Below, piece after piece: positions 1-12,731 of a DNA stretch of 64,000 nt; position 1 is the stretch's first letter; each line of letters starts with the position of its first letter. Position numbers and translations under genes: made by a program. Under the pieces are notes generated by a model. It saw nothing but the letters and a program-made list of their open reading frames with translations, was not told where the DNA came from and did not search any database. Source of the DNA: Hyphomicrobium sp. (GTDB lineage Bacteria > Pseudomonadota > Alphaproteobacteria > Rhizobiales > Hyphomicrobiaceae); contig NZ_JAIETU010000005.1 of assembly GCF_019744875.1 (NCBI RefSeq), forward strand, positions 806,001 to 870,000. Direction: 5' to 3'.

Positions 1-35
1 CCGGCGACAATGGCGGTCAGCGGCGGGGTCGGTGA

Positions 36-1145
36 TTGGGCAATTCGGTTCTGGAGCACTACGAGCGGCGCGTCGCCCTCGGCGAAATCGAGCCCGATGC
101 GGCCCAGCATGACGCCGCGCGGCGGCTCGATGCGCTGTCGCGTGCGCTCGACGACTGGCGGCTGCAGCGGCAGGGCGGACGGCTCGCCGCCTTTTTTAAA
201 TCCAAGGTGCCACCACCGCGCGGGCTCTATCTGCACGGCGGCGTCGGGCGCGGCAAAACCATGCTGATGGATCTCTTTCACGATGCGACGGCGTTCACGC
301 CGAAGCGCCGGCTGCACTTCCACGCGTTCATGAGCGAGGTGCACGAACGAATCCAGCGCGGGCGGGCCACCACGGACGGCGATCCCATTCCCTTCGTGGC
401 GGCGGAGATCGCGGCCGAGGCGGGGCTATTGTGTTTCGACGAGCTCACGATCACGGACATCGCGGACGCGATGATCCTGGCGCGGCTGTTCAAGGCACTG
501 TTTGCGCGTGAGGTCGTGGTGGTCGCAACCTCGAATGCGCCGCCCGAGCGGCTTTACTGGAACGGTCTCAACCGCCAGCTCTTCCTGCCGTTCATCGCGC
601 TGCTGGAGCAGCACATGGATACGGTCGAGCTCAAGTCCGCCAAGGATTTCCGCCTCGACAAGCTCGTGGGGCGCCCTCTTTATTTCACGCCGTGCGATGC
701 GGCGGCGGCGGCCGGCGTCGAGGACCATTGGGTGCGGCTGACCGGTCAGCATCCGGGCGCGCCGACGTTCCTGGACGTCAAGGGGCGGCAGGTGCGCGTG
801 CCGATGGCCTCCATGGGGGTTGCGCGCTTTTCATTCGCCGACTTGTGCGAGAAGCCGCTCGGGGCGCTCGACTATCTCCATATCGCGCATGCCTTCCATA
901 CGGTCGTGATCGAGGGCGTGCCGGTGCTGACGCCGGAGCGGCGCAACGAGGCCCGGCGGCTGATCCATCTGATCGATACGCTCTACGATTGCCGGACGTC
1001 GCTGATCATGTCGGCGGAGGCGGAGCCGGATCACCTTTATCCCGAGGGAGAGGGATCGCAACTGTTCGAGCGGACGGCGTCGCGCCTCATGGAAATGCGC
1101 AGCGAGGCCTATCTTGCCCGGGCGGCGGAATTGCGCGGTGATTAG
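36..1145 (+). CDS. zapE: Cell division protein ZapE (AFG1-like ATPase)
   Basis: AFG1/LACE1-family P-loop ATPase of 369 aa, close to the usual length. The Walker A motif GGVGRGKTMLMDLF lies near residue 70, followed by the family segment FHAFMSEVH and the Walker B-like LLCFDELTITD. In gamma-proteobacteria ZapE acts at the constricted Z-ring; in mitochondria the family works in protein quality control. The start is a TTG placed directly after an in-frame TGA, so no earlier start exists in this frame. A ZapE gene just before mdh is common in Rhizobiales. Family assignment is firm; the division role here is inferred from homology. Confidence 0.93.
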   Translation: MGNSVLEHYERRVALGEIEPDAAQHDAARRLDALSRALDDWRLQRQGGRLAAFFKSKVPPPRGLYLHGGVGRGKTMLMDLFHDATAFTPKRRLHFHAFMSEVHERIQRGRATTDGDPIPFVAAEIAAEAGLLCFDELTITDIADAMILARLFKALFAREVVVVATSNAPPERLYWNGLNRQLFLPFIALLEQHMDTVELKSAKDFRLDKLVGRPLYFTPCDAAAAAGVEDHWVRLTGQHPGAPTFLDVKGRQVRVPMASMGVARFSFADLCEKPLGALDYLHIAHAFHTVVIEGVPVLTPERRNEARRLIHLIDTLYDCRTSLIMSAEAEPDHLYPEGEGSQLFERTASRLMEMRSEAYLARAAELRGD

Positions 1146-1263
1146 GCACACGCGTGTTCGGAGCCTGCGCATTCCGTCGAATCACGGCGATCAACAGCCG
1201 TCGGACTTGAGCGCACTCACATTTCGTCCTACCAAAGCCGGATATTTTCTCGTCTCCAGATGA

Positions 1264-2313
<1,050 letters not shown>

Positions 2314-2609
2314 AGATACTCGGATCGCACAGGTTCGCCGGTGCGATCCAATTTGAGAAATCCGCTCGGAGCCGTGCTGCTGGAGATGGAGATTTTCTCG
2401 GCCATCCCACCAGCCGCCGGTCCCCGCGGATCGCGAAGGGGACACGACACTTGCGCGGGGCAGCGTGCTCCGCGCGCCCTCCGGTTGCGTGCCGCTCGGT
2501 CACGTGCCGTTGCTACTAATTGCCAGCTTCTCTTCAAAATTCGACGTGCTCTTGTCTCGCCGCCCGTGCGCCAGACGTCTGTAGCACCCCAAGAGGGATC
2601 TCGCCCGTC
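2314..2609 (+). other. mdh-sucC intergenic region with hairpin
   Basis: This 296-base gap holds no credible gene. Nine bases after the mdh stop codon region lies a perfect 9-bp inverted repeat, GGATCGCAC (2322-2330) and GTGCGATCC (2341-2349), with a 10-base loop. No T-tract follows, so it looks more like an mRNA 3'-end or processing hairpin than a classical terminator. The remaining 260 bases presumably carry the sucC promoter and leader, but I see no confident -35/-10 pair. Confidence 0.5.
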
Positions 2610-3809
<1,200 letters not shown>

Positions 3810-3870
3810 GAGGCGCTCGCGCAAAGCGCGGAGCCGCCACCGTTAGACATTTCAGGGTTAGAGAGACGAC

Positions 3871-4770
<900 letters not shown>

Positions 4771-4778
4771 GATCGGCC

Positions 4779-4796
4779 CTATACATACTATACATA
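4779..4796 (+). repeat. Tandem 9-bp AT-rich repeat upstream of sucA
   Basis: CTATACATA occurs twice without a spacer just after the sucD stop codon. In this G+C-rich sequence such an AT-rich patch is unusual and could provide a -10 element (TATACT or TATACA) for a separate sucA-sucB-lpdA transcript. I found no -35 element at good spacing, so promoter function is only a possibility. Confidence 0.45.
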
Positions 4797-4829
4797 AGTG
4801 TGTCATGTGAAACGCGGAGAATCGCCTAA

Positions 4830-4863
4830 GTCCCGGGCAAAGTAGACGGCCATGGCCCGGGAC
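4830..4863 (+). promoter_or_regulatory. Hairpin in the sucA 5' leader
   Basis: Perfect 9-bp inverted repeat, GTCCCGGGC (4830-4838) and GCCCGGGAC (4855-4863), with a 16-base loop. It ends 29 bases before the sucA ATG, close to the ribosome-binding region. It has no T-tract and therefore is unlikely to be a terminator. A role in translation control or mRNA stability, or an operator, is possible; none is shown. Confidence 0.45.
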
Positions 4864-4892
4864 GGGCCGGGTTCAGACAGGCGGGGTCACTC

Positions 4893-7841
4893 ATGTCACG
4901 TCAGGCGCTCAACGACAGGTTCGGCAGAACGTCGTTTCTCAACGGCGTGAACGCGCCGTACATCGAAGAGCTACAAAGCCAGTACGAAAAGAATCCCGGG
5001 TCCGTCAGTGACGAATGGCGGCTGTTTTTCGAGAGCATGCGCGGATCGCGTGATGGGATCTCGCACGACGGGGACGCAGATCGCGGCGCGCGGGAGCCCT
5101 CATGGGCACTGCCGCTCGATCGGATCCAGGGCGCGCCAACGGAGCTCGTTTCAGCGCTGACCGGAGACTACGGCGAGGTCGAACGCGGCCTACGCGACAG
5201 GATGCAGGCGAAGGCCTACAGCAACGGGCTCGACATCACGCCCGCCGCATCTGTTCGTGCCATCCAGGACAGCGTGCGCGCGATCATGCTGATCCGCGCC
5301 TATCGCGTGATGGGGCATCTCGCGGCCAATCTCGATCCGCTCGGGCTCACCGAACGGCGCGTCCACAAGGAGCTGAGGGCCGAGACCTACGGCTTCACGG
5401 AGGCCGATCTCGACCGGCCGATCTTCATGGACCGCTACCTCGGCCTCGACACGGCGTCGATCCGGCAGGTGCTGCGCATCCTGCGGCGCACCTATTGCCG
5501 CAAGATCGGCTACCAGTTCATGCACATCACGTCGCCGGCCCAGAAGTCGTGGATCCAGCATCGCATCGAGGGCGATGAAAAGGACATCACCTTCACCGAA
5601 ATGGGCAAGAAGGCGATCCTGCGCAAGCTCATCGATAGCGAGATGTTCGAGCGCTTCGCCGACGTCAAGTACACCGGCACGAAGCGCTTCGGGCTCGATG
5701 GCGGCGAGTCCGCGATTCCGGCGCTGGAACAGATCATCAAGCGCGGCGGCCAGCTCGGCGTCAAAGAAATCGTCATCGGCATGGCGCATCGCGGACGCCT
5801 CAACGTGCTCTCGAACGTGATGGCCAAGCCGTTCCGCGCCATCTTCAACGAGTTCAAGGGCGGCTCGTGGAAGCCGGACGACGTCGAAGGATCGGGCGAC
5901 GTCAAGTATCACCTCGGCGCATCGTCCGACCGGCAGTTCGACGGCAACGCGGTGCATCTGTCGCTGACGGCGAACCCTTCGCATCTCGAAATCGTCGATC
6001 CCGTCGTGCTCGGCAAGGTGCGCGCCAAGCAGGATCAATTGAAGTGCGATCCGAGCGATCGCACGGCCGTGCTGCCGCTGCTCATCCATGGCGACGCGGC
6101 GTTCGCGGGCCAAGGCGTGGTGGCGGAGTGCCTGGGACTCTCCGGCCTCAAGGGGCACCGCACGGGCGGCTCGATCCATTTCATCATCAACAACCAGATC
6201 GGCTTCACCACCAACCCGCGCCATTCGCGTTCGTCGCCTTACTGCTCGGACGTGGCGCGCGTGATCGAGGCGCCGATCTTCCACGTCAACGGCGACGATC
6301 CGGAAGCCGTGGTGCACGTGGCCAAGATCGCCACCGAGTTCCGGCAGAAGTTCCAGAAGCCGGTCGTGATCGACATGTTCTGCTACCGGCGGTTCGGCCA
6401 CAACGAGACGGATGAGCCCGCGTTCACGCAGCCGCTCATGTACGACCGGATCCGCAAGCATCCGAGCGTGGTTGAGATCTACTCGAAGGACCTGATCGAG
6501 GAAGGCGTCGTCACGTCGGAAGAAGTGGACGGCATGAAGGGCGAGTTCCGCTCGTTCCTCGAGACGGAGCTGGCGGCCGCGGAAGCCTACATGCCGAACA
6601 AGGCAGACTGGCTGGACGGCCGGTGGAGCGGCGTCGGCCATGCCGATGACGACGAGCGGCGCGGAAACACCGGCGTGTCGATGGAGACGCTGCGTGAGGT
6701 CGGCAACCGCCTCACCGTCATGCCGTCGGATTTCGCGGCCCACAAGACGATCGCGCGCCTGCTCGAGCGGCGGCGCGATATGATCACCAAGGGCGAGGGT
6801 GTCGACTGGGCGATGGCCGAACATCTGGCGTTCGGCACGCTGGTGTCGGAAGGCTTCCGGGTGCGCCTGTCGGGTCAGGATTGCGAGCGCGGCACGTTCT
6901 CGCAGCGCCACTCCGTGCTGATCGACCAGGAAACGGAACGGCGCTACACGCCGCTGCGGCACATCTCGCCGAACCAGGCCAACTTCGAAGTCATCAACTC
7001 GATGCTGTCCGAAGAAGCGGTGCTCGGTTTCGAGTACGGCTATTCTCTGGCGGAGCCGAATGCGCTCGTCGCGTGGGAAGCGCAGTTCGGCGACTTCGCG
7101 AACGGTGCGCAGGTGGTGTTCGACCAGTTCATCTCGTCGGGCGAGCGCAAGTGGCTGCGCATGTCGGGCCTCGTGTGCCTGCTGCCGCACGGCTACGAGG
7201 GGCAGGGGCCGGAGCATTCGTCGGCCCGCCTGGAGCGCTTCCTGCAGCTCTCGGCCGAGGACAACTGGCAGGTTGCAAACTGCACGACGCCGTCCAACTA
7301 CTTCCACATCCTGCGGCGGCAGCTGCATCGCAGCTTCCGCAAGCCGCTGATCCTGATGACGCCGAAGTCGCTTCTGCGCCACAAGCGCGTCATCTCGCGG
7401 CTGGACGAGATGGGTCCCGGCACGACGTTCCATCGCGTGCTGTGGGACGACCTGCGCAAGACGGACGCCGAGATCAAGCGCGTCGTGCTTTGCTCGGGCA
7501 AGGTGTACTACGACCTCGCCGACGCGCGCGACGCGGAGGAGCTGCACGACATCTACATCATGCGTGTCGAGCAGCTTTATCCGTTCCCGGCGCGCGCGCT
7601 GCTGCATGAGATCGGGCGCTTCCCGAACGCGGATCTGGTCTGGTGCCAGGAGGAGCCCAAGAACATGGGCGCCTGGACCTTCATCGAGCCGAACATCAAT
7701 TGGGTGGCCGATCGCCTCGCGCCCGCTGGGCGGCGCGTGCGTTACGCGGGCCGCAGCGCTTCGGCGTCGACGGCGACTGGTCTCATGAGCAAACACATTG
7801 CCGAACAGAAAGCCCTGGTGGCCGATGCGCTCAAGGGCTGA
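4893..7841 (+). CDS. sucA: 2-oxoglutarate dehydrogenase E1 component
   Basis: Thiamine-diphosphate E1 subunit (982 aa) that decarboxylates 2-oxoglutarate in the TCA-cycle dehydrogenase complex. The N-terminus carries the E2-binding segment (FLNGVNAPYIEELQSQY), then the OGDH core with MAHRGRLNVL, HLSLTANPSHLE, HGDAAFAGQGVVAE and NNQIGFTT. The ThDP/Mg-binding NGDDPEAVVHV is followed by YRRFGHNETDEPAFTQP, and the C-terminal transketolase-like half by GYEGQGPEHSSARLERFLQL. It is full length. SucB and Lpd follow, so the whole complex is encoded in order E1, E2, E3. Confidence 0.97.
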   Translation: MSRQALNDRFGRTSFLNGVNAPYIEELQSQYEKNPGSVSDEWRLFFESMRGSRDGISHDGDADRGAREPSWALPLDRIQGAPTELVSALTGDYGEVERGLRDRMQAKAYSNGLDITPAASVRAIQDSVRAIMLIRAYRVMGHLAANLDPLGLTERRVHKELRAETYGFTEADLDRPIFMDRYLGLDTASIRQVLRILRRTYCRKIGYQFMHITSPAQKSWIQHRIEGDEKDITFTEMGKKAILRKLIDSEMFERFADVKYTGTKRFGLDGGESAIPALEQIIKRGGQLGVKEIVIGMAHRGRLNVLSNVMAKPFRAIFNEFKGGSWKPDDVEGSGDVKYHLGASSDRQFDGNAVHLSLTANPSHLEIVDPVVLGKVRAKQDQLKCDPSDRTAVLPLLIHGDAAFAGQGVVAECLGLSGLKGHRTGGSIHFIINNQIGFTTNPRHSRSSPYCSDVARVIEAPIFHVNGDDPEAVVHVAKIATEFRQKFQKPVVIDMFCYRRFGHNETDEPAFTQPLMYDRIRKHPSVVEIYSKDLIEEGVVTSEEVDGMKGEFRSFLETELAAAEAYMPNKADWLDGRWSGVGHADDDERRGNTGVSMETLREVGNRLTVMPSDFAAHKTIARLLERRRDMITKGEGVDWAMAEHLAFGTLVSEGFRVRLSGQDCERGTFSQRHSVLIDQETERRYTPLRHISPNQANFEVINSMLSEEAVLGFEYGYSLAEPNALVAWEAQFGDFANGAQVVFDQFISSGERKWLRMSGLVCLLPHGYEGQGPEHSSARLERFLQLSAEDNWQVANCTTPSNYFHILRRQLHRSFRKPLILMTPKSLLRHKRVISRLDEMGPGTTFHRVLWDDLRKTDAEIKRVVLCSGKVYYDLADARDAEELHDIYIMRVEQLYPFPARALLHEIGRFPNADLVWCQEEPKNMGAWTFIEPNINWVADRLAPAGRRVRYAGRSASASTATGLMSKHIAEQKALVADALKG

Positions 7842-7904
7842 TCACTTCTTGACGTGCGGGAGGCCGGGCGCATCGGCGCCTGGCATGGAAAGGGCTGGAC
7901 AGAC

Positions 7905-9182
7905 ATGACGATCGAGATCCGCGTGCCGACTCTCGGAGAGTCGGTTGCCGAAGCGACTGTTGGCAAATGGCTCAAGAAGCCGGGCGATGCCGTGCGTGCC
8001 GACGAGCCGCTGGTGGAGCTTGAGACCGACAAGGTGACTGTCGAGGTGCCGGCGCCGGCCGCGGGGCAGCTCGCGGAAATCCTCGTGCAGCAGGGACAGA
8101 CGGTTGCCATCGGAGCCGTGCTCGGCGCGCTGGCAGAGGGCGCTGCGGCAAAGCCCGCACCTGCCGCCGCGAAATCTGAGGCCAAGTCTGCCGCTCCCGC
8201 AACGGCCCCGGCGCCTGCGGCATCGAAAGCGCCGCCCAGCCCGGCGGCCCGCAAGCATCTCGATGAGGCCGGTCTCTCGGCCGACGACGTCAACGGGTCC
8301 GGCCGTCGCGGTCAGGTGCTGAAGGAAGATGTGGTCGCCGCAGTCGCCAGCGCAGTGAGCGGCCAGAAGGCGGCAGCGGAAGCGCGCGCCGAAGCGCCCG
8401 CGCCGGCGCAAGTGCCCGCCAAGCAGCAGATGCGCGAGTTCGTGAAGCCGGATGTGCGCCTGCCAGCCGCCGTGAGCGAAGAGGGCCGGGAAGAGCGCGT
8501 GCGCATGACGCGCCTGCGCCAGACCATCGCGCTGCGCCTCAAGGAGGCGCAGAACACCGCGGCCATGCTGACGACGTTCAACGACGTCGACATGAGCGCC
8601 GTGATGGCCATGCGCGCGCAGTATAAGGAGCTGTTCGAGCGCCGCCACGGAACGAAGCTCGGCTTCATGGGCTTCTTCGTCAAAGCCTGCATCCAGGCGC
8701 TGAAGGAAATTCCGGCGGTGAACGCCGAGATCGACGGCGAGGATATCGTCTTCAAGAACTACTATCACATTGGCGTGGCCGTCGGCACGGACCGCGGCCT
8801 CGTCGTGCCGGTGGTGCGCGAAGCCGACCAGCTGTCGATTGCCGAGATCGAAGCGAAGATCGCCGAGTTCGGCAAGCGCGCGCGCGACGGCAAGCTCGGC
8901 ATTGGCGACATGCAGGGCGGCACGTTCACGATCTCGAACGGCGGCGTCTACGGGTCGATGCTGTCGACGCCGATCCTCAACGCGCCGCAGGCCGGCATTC
9001 TCGGCATGCACCGCATCGAGGAGCGGCCGGTCGTCAAGGACGGGCAGATCGTTGCGCGGCCGATGATGTATCTCGCGCTCTCCTACGACCATCGTCTCGT
9101 TGACGGCAAGGAGGCCGTGACGTTCCTCGTGCGCGTTAAGGAATGCCTGGAAGATCCGCAGCGGTTCATCCTGGAGCTTTAG
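7905..9182 (+). CDS. sucB: 2-oxoglutarate dehydrogenase E2, dihydrolipoamide succinyltransferase
   Basis: Transfers the succinyl group from the lipoyl arm to CoA. The 425 aa protein has one N-terminal lipoyl domain with the modified lysine in [14 protein letters not shown] (Lys43), an Ala/Pro-rich linker, a peripheral subunit-binding domain ([24 protein letters not shown]), a second linker, and the catalytic acyltransferase domain ending in [16 protein letters not shown] with the HxxxDG motif. The ATG at 7905 starts the lipoyl domain as in homologues ([13 protein letters not shown]); an upstream GTG at 7854 in the same frame adds 17 residues without similarity. Confidence 0.97.
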   Translation: MTIEIRVPTLGESVAEATVGKWLKKPGDAVRADEPLVELETDKVTVEVPAPAAGQLAEILVQQGQTVAIGAVLGALAEGAAAKPAPAAAKSEAKSAAPATAPAPAASKAPPSPAARKHLDEAGLSADDVNGSGRRGQVLKEDVVAAVASAVSGQKAAAEARAEAPAPAQVPAKQQMREFVKPDVRLPAAVSEEGREERVRMTRLRQTIALRLKEAQNTAAMLTTFNDVDMSAVMAMRAQYKELFERRHGTKLGFMGFFVKACIQALKEIPAVNAEIDGEDIVFKNYYHIGVAVGTDRGLVVPVVREADQLSIAEIEAKIAEFGKRARDGKLGIGDMQGGTFTISNGGVYGSMLSTPILNAPQAGILGMHRIEERPVVKDGQIVARPMMYLALSYDHRLVDGKEAVTFLVRVKECLEDPQRFILEL

Positions 9183-9260
9183 CTCCCTCTCGTTGTCGCC
9201 CCGCCTTTCGTGGGGAGATGGGTGGGGATCTACGACATGCATGACGAGGACGCGCGACAC

Positions 9261-10664
9261 ATGGCTGATACCTTTGATCTCATCGTGATCGGCGCCGGAC
9301 CCGGCGGCTACGTGTGCGCAATCCGCGCGGCGCAGCTCGGGCTCAAGACGGCGATCGTCGAGAAGCGCGCGACGTATGGCGGCACGTGCCTCAACGTCGG
9401 GTGCATTCCCTCGAAGGCGCTGCTGCACGCCTCCGAACTCTATGAAGAGGCAGGGCACGGGTTCGCCCGCATGGGCATCAAGGTGTCGCCCGAGCTCGAT
9501 CTTGACCGCATGCTCGCGTTCAAGGACGAGGCGATCAAGGGCAACGTCGACGGTGTCGCGTTCCTGCTCAAGAAGAACAAGATCACGCCGTTCCATGGCG
9601 CGGGGCGCATCTCTGCCGCTGGACGCGTCGAGGTCACGACTGAGGACGGATCGCGCCAGACGCTCGAGACGCGTTCGATTGTCATTGCCACGGGATCGGA
9701 CGTTGCGCGGCTGCCGGGCATCGAGTTCGACGAAACACGCATCATTTCGTCGACCGGCGGACTCTCGCTGGCCGAGTTTCCGAAACGGCTGCTCGTGGTT
9801 GGCGCCGGCGTGATCGGCCTGGAGCTCGGCTCGGTGTGGCGGCGGCTCGGGGCAAGCGTCACGGTCGTTGAGTATCTCGACCGCATTCTTCCGGGCATGG
9901 ATGGCGAGATCGCCAAGTCGCTCGAGAAGATCTTCATCAAGCAGGGGCTGTCTTTCCGGCTCGGCACCAAGGTTTCGGCCATCGGGCGCGCGGGCAGCGG
10001 TCTCAGCGTCACGCTCGAGCCCGCGCAGGGCGGTACGCAGGATAAGATCGAAACGGACGTCGTGCTGATCGCCATCGGCCGCGTGCCCTACACGGACGGC
10101 CTGGGGCTCGATGAGCTCGGCGTGGTGCGCGACAATCGCAAGCGCATCGCCGTCAACGGGCAGTTCGAGACCAACGTGACCGGTATCTACGCCATCGGCG
10201 ACGTGATCGCGGGGCCGATGCTGGCGCACAAGGCCGAGGACGAGGGCATCGCGGTGGCGGAAATCCTCGCGGGCCAGGCTGGTCATGTGAACCACGACGT
10301 CATTCCGAACGTGATCTACACGACGCCGGAAGTGGCCTCGGTCGGCAAATCCGAGGAAGAGCTGAAGGCCGCCGGAGTGGGCTACACGGTCGGCAAGTTC
10401 CCGTTCCTCGCCAACGGCCGCGCCAAGGCCAACCGGACGACGGACGGCTTCGTCAAGGTGCTGGCGGACGCGACGACGGATCGGATCCTGGGCGTGCACA
10501 TCATCGGCGCCAACGCCAGCGAGCTGATCGCGGAGGCGGCGGTGATCATGGAGTTCAGCGGATCGGCGGAAGATCTGGCGCGGACCTGCCATGCGCATCC
10601 GACGCTTTCGGAAGCCGTCAAGGAAGCGGCGATGGCCGTCGCCAAGCGCGCGATCCACATGTGA
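9261..10664 (+). CDS. lpdA: Dihydrolipoyl dehydrogenase (E3)
   Basis: FAD enzyme that reoxidises the lipoyl groups of the 2-oxoglutarate dehydrogenase complex. It has 467 aa, with the FAD loop GAGPGGY, the redox disulfide in GGTCLNVGCIPSKALL (Cys43, Cys48), the NAD-binding GAGVIGLELG, the second FAD segment YAIGDVIAGPMLAHKAEDEG and the C-terminal catalytic His-Glu pair in HAHPTLSEAV. The ATG at 9261 fits homologues (MADTFDLIVIGAG); the frame stays open 17 codons upstream. It follows sucB by 78 bases, so it is probably the dedicated E3 of this complex. Confidence 0.97.
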   Translation: MADTFDLIVIGAGPGGYVCAIRAAQLGLKTAIVEKRATYGGTCLNVGCIPSKALLHASELYEEAGHGFARMGIKVSPELDLDRMLAFKDEAIKGNVDGVAFLLKKNKITPFHGAGRISAAGRVEVTTEDGSRQTLETRSIVIATGSDVARLPGIEFDETRIISSTGGLSLAEFPKRLLVVGAGVIGLELGSVWRRLGASVTVVEYLDRILPGMDGEIAKSLEKIFIKQGLSFRLGTKVSAIGRAGSGLSVTLEPAQGGTQDKIETDVVLIAIGRVPYTDGLGLDELGVVRDNRKRIAVNGQFETNVTGIYAIGDVIAGPMLAHKAEDEGIAVAEILAGQAGHVNHDVIPNVIYTTPEVASVGKSEEELKAAGVGYTVGKFPFLANGRAKANRTTDGFVKVLADATTDRILGVHIIGANASELIAEAAVIMEFSGSAEDLARTCHAHPTLSEAVKEAAMAVAKRAIHM

Positions 10665-10686
10665 GGCGCGCGCCGCGTAACGGAGG

Positions 10687-11691
10687 TTACTCGATGGCCG
10701 TGAGGGTATAGCCCGCCTCGCGCAGCAACGAGACCAGCCCCGTCTTGCCGGGCAGATGCAGCGCGCCAACGGCAATGAACGCGCCGCCCTTGTCGAGGTG
10801 AGGGAGCGCCCCGTCGCGCATCTTGCGGTTTCGCTCGACGATGATGGCCCGCTCGAAGGATGCGAAGTCCTTGGCCGCAACGCCCGCCTTTTCGGCGAAT
10901 GCAAGCTGCAGCTCCCAGAGGGCGCCGACACGGCGATCCAGGTAGACCTGCACCATCGTTTCCATGAGGTTGTCGGCTTCGTCCGCGAGGGCGAGATTGG
11001 CGCGCAGGATGCCGGCCTGCTCGTCGTCCGGGATCGAGGAGAGGGCGGCGAGCTGCTCTTGCGTCGACTCCAATCCCGCGAGCGGAATGTTGTGGTTGCG
11101 AGCGTACTCGGCGACGGTCATGTCGAGAACGAGCGCCCCTTCGCTGACGCGCTGGCGCTCGCATTCCGATCCGGTCAGCATCAGCGAGACGATCCAGGGA
11201 CGATAGGGCCGAAGCGATTCTGGTGTTCCCCGCACCGAGCGCTGCAGCTTTTCGAACTCTGCTTTTGACAGCAGCTTGTCGAGCGTCTGGCCATTTTCGA
11301 AGAGGGCGGTTTTCTCGGCCTCCTGGTAGGCCTTGGCGGCCGCTTCCGGGGAGAGGTCCGAATTCTCGATGACGATGGTGCGCGCGCCCTTGATGGCGCG
11401 GCGCGTGGTCTCGCTCATGCGGACGCGCGCGTCCGAGAGGTGCACGGTGCCGAAGATATGGGACGGCGCGCGGCCGGCGCGCTCGACCTTCCAGAGCACC
11501 GCGTTGCCGTTTTCGATCTTTTCGGCGTTGGCGACGATGCGGTCGTGCAGACCTGGATCGGTTGCGGCGAGCTTGTCGAGGAGATTGAAGCCATTGCAGC
11601 GGACGACGCCCGTTTCACCGGCGTGAGCCGTGCCGGCGACGAGAATGGCAATGAGGGCACCGAGCAACCGGTTTCGCAGGATCATGCGCAT
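10687..11691 (-). CDS. TraB/GumN family protein
   Basis: Secreted or membrane-anchored TraB/PrgY/GumN-family protein of about 334 aa. The start at 11691 gives a typical signal peptide (basic MRMILRNR, hydrophobic core, cut near AHA-GE). The family signatures are GTVHLSD near residue 75 and GALHLPGKTGL near the C-terminus; in TiKi/TraB proteins these conserved Gly/His/Glu residues are thought to form a metalloprotease-like active site. The frame runs 19 codons further upstream, but those residues do not resemble an export signal. Convergent with lpdA. Substrate unknown. Confidence 0.85.
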   Translation of the reverse strand: MRMILRNRLLGALIAILVAGTAHAGETGVVRCNGFNLLDKLAATDPGLHDRIVANAEKIENGNAVLWKVERAGRAPSHIFGTVHLSDARVRMSETTRRAIKGARTIVIENSDLSPEAAAKAYQEAEKTALFENGQTLDKLLSKAEFEKLQRSVRGTPESLRPYRPWIVSLMLTGSECERQRVSEGALVLDMTVAEYARNHNIPLAGLESTQEQLAALSSIPDDEQAGILRANLALADEADNLMETMVQVYLDRRVGALWELQLAFAEKAGVAAKDFASFERAIIVERNRKMRDGALPHLDKGGAFIAVGALHLPGKTGLVSLLREAGYTLTAIE

Positions 11692-11762
11692 GGCATCCGA
11701 GACGATACCGGTTTTGGCGGTTCGGGCAAGGCAGGCGGGCCGGGACACGCCCGCCGCCGCCG

Positions 11763-12731
11763 TCAGGCGCGCGGGTGGGCGGTGTCGTAGACGGCGAGGA
11801 TGCGCTCGCGGTCGACCTCGGTATAGACCTGTGTCGTCGAGAGCGACGCGTGGCCCAGCAGTTCCTGGATCTGGCGCAGGTCCGCCCCGGCCGACAAAAG
11901 ATGCGTGGCGAACGAGTGGCGCAGCGCGTGCGGCGTTGCGGTTTCGGGCAGGGTCAGCACGTCGCGCAGGCGCGCAATCGCGAGCTGGATGAGGCGCGGC
12001 GAGAGCGGGCCGCCTTTCGCACCCACGAAGAGCGCGTCGTCCGGTTCGCGCGGATAAGGGCAGAGCGCGAGATAGCGTTCGACGGCTCGCTGCGCTACCG
12101 GCAGCACCGGCACGAGGCGCTCCTTGCCGCCCTTGCCGGTGATGCGCAGCACGTCGCGGCCGGGGAGGGGAGCCTCGCGGCGCGTGAGGCCGAGAGCTTC
12201 CGAAATGCGCAGCCCCGCGCCGTAGAGCAGCAGCATGACCGCGACGTCGCGGGCGCGGATCCAGTCGTCGCCGTCGCTTTCGCCTTCAACGAGGGCCTTG
12301 GCTTTGTCGATGGTCAGCGGCTTCGGGACCGAATGGGGAATGCGGGGCATGGCCATCTGCGCGAACGCCCGGTTGGCGATGCGGCCGGTTGCTTCTAGCC
12401 AGCGATGGAACGTGCGCAAGGCCGAAAGGCTGCGCGAGAGCGAGCGGCTCGTGACGCCGCTTTTTCGGCGCGCGGCCAGGAAGCGGCGCACGGTTTTGAC
12501 GTCGAGACGGGCGAGGTCGGCGAGGCACGGAGCGTGGCCGAGTTCGCGCGTGAGGAAGCCCGCGAACTGGCGGAGATCGCGCTCGTAGGCGGTGACGGTG
12601 GCAGCCGAGTGGTTGCGCTCGTGCGTCAGGTGATCGAGCCACGCGGTGGCCGCGTCGACGAAATCACCGGCGAGCGGCAGCTCTCCATCGGCGTCGAGCA
12701 GGTGTTCCAGTGGGTGTCCGTCGCTAGTCAT
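11763..12731 (-). CDS. xerC: Tyrosine recombinase XerC
   Basis: Site-specific recombinase of about 322 aa that resolves chromosome dimers at dif with XerD. An N-terminal SAM-like core-binding domain (HERNHSAATVTAYERDLRQF) precedes the catalytic domain, which shows all the active residues: Arg in GAGLRISEALGL, Lys in ITGKGGKERLVPV, HALRHSFATHLL with His and Arg, LLGHASLSTTQ, and the nucleophile Tyr in VYTEVD. The start is set at the ATG at 12731 (MTSDGHPLEH); earlier in-frame codons add 34 residues without similarity. No phage or island genes are adjacent, so it is housekeeping XerC rather than an integrase. Confidence 0.9.
   Translation of the reverse strand: MTSDGHPLEHLLDADGELPLAGDFVDAATAWLDHLTHERNHSAATVTAYERDLRQFAGFLTRELGHAPCLADLARLDVKTVRRFLAARRKSGVTSRSLSRSLSALRTFHRWLEATGRIANRAFAQMAMPRIPHSVPKPLTIDKAKALVEGESDGDDWIRARDVAVMLLLYGAGLRISEALGLTRREAPLPGRDVLRITGKGGKERLVPVLPVAQRAVERYLALCPYPREPDDALFVGAKGGPLSPRLIQLAIARLRDVLTLPETATPHALRHSFATHLLSAGADLRQIQELLGHASLSTTQVYTEVDRERILAVYDTAHPRA

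Noticed and set aside
5190-7796. 868-codon - strand frame opposite sucA
   Set aside because: Antisense shadow of sucA; composition is typical of the reverse strand of high-G+C coding DNA and no motif is present.
7842-10931. Open frame of more than 1000 codons on the - strand, opposite sucB and lpdA
   Set aside because: It is the antisense shadow of two certain genes; the translation is Arg/Ala/His/Asp-rich with no domain, as G+C-rich codons on the other strand produce.
11763-12731. Tyrosine recombinase as sign of an integrated element
   Set aside because: No attachment-site repeats, tRNA, excisionase or phage genes nearby; residues and length match housekeeping XerC.
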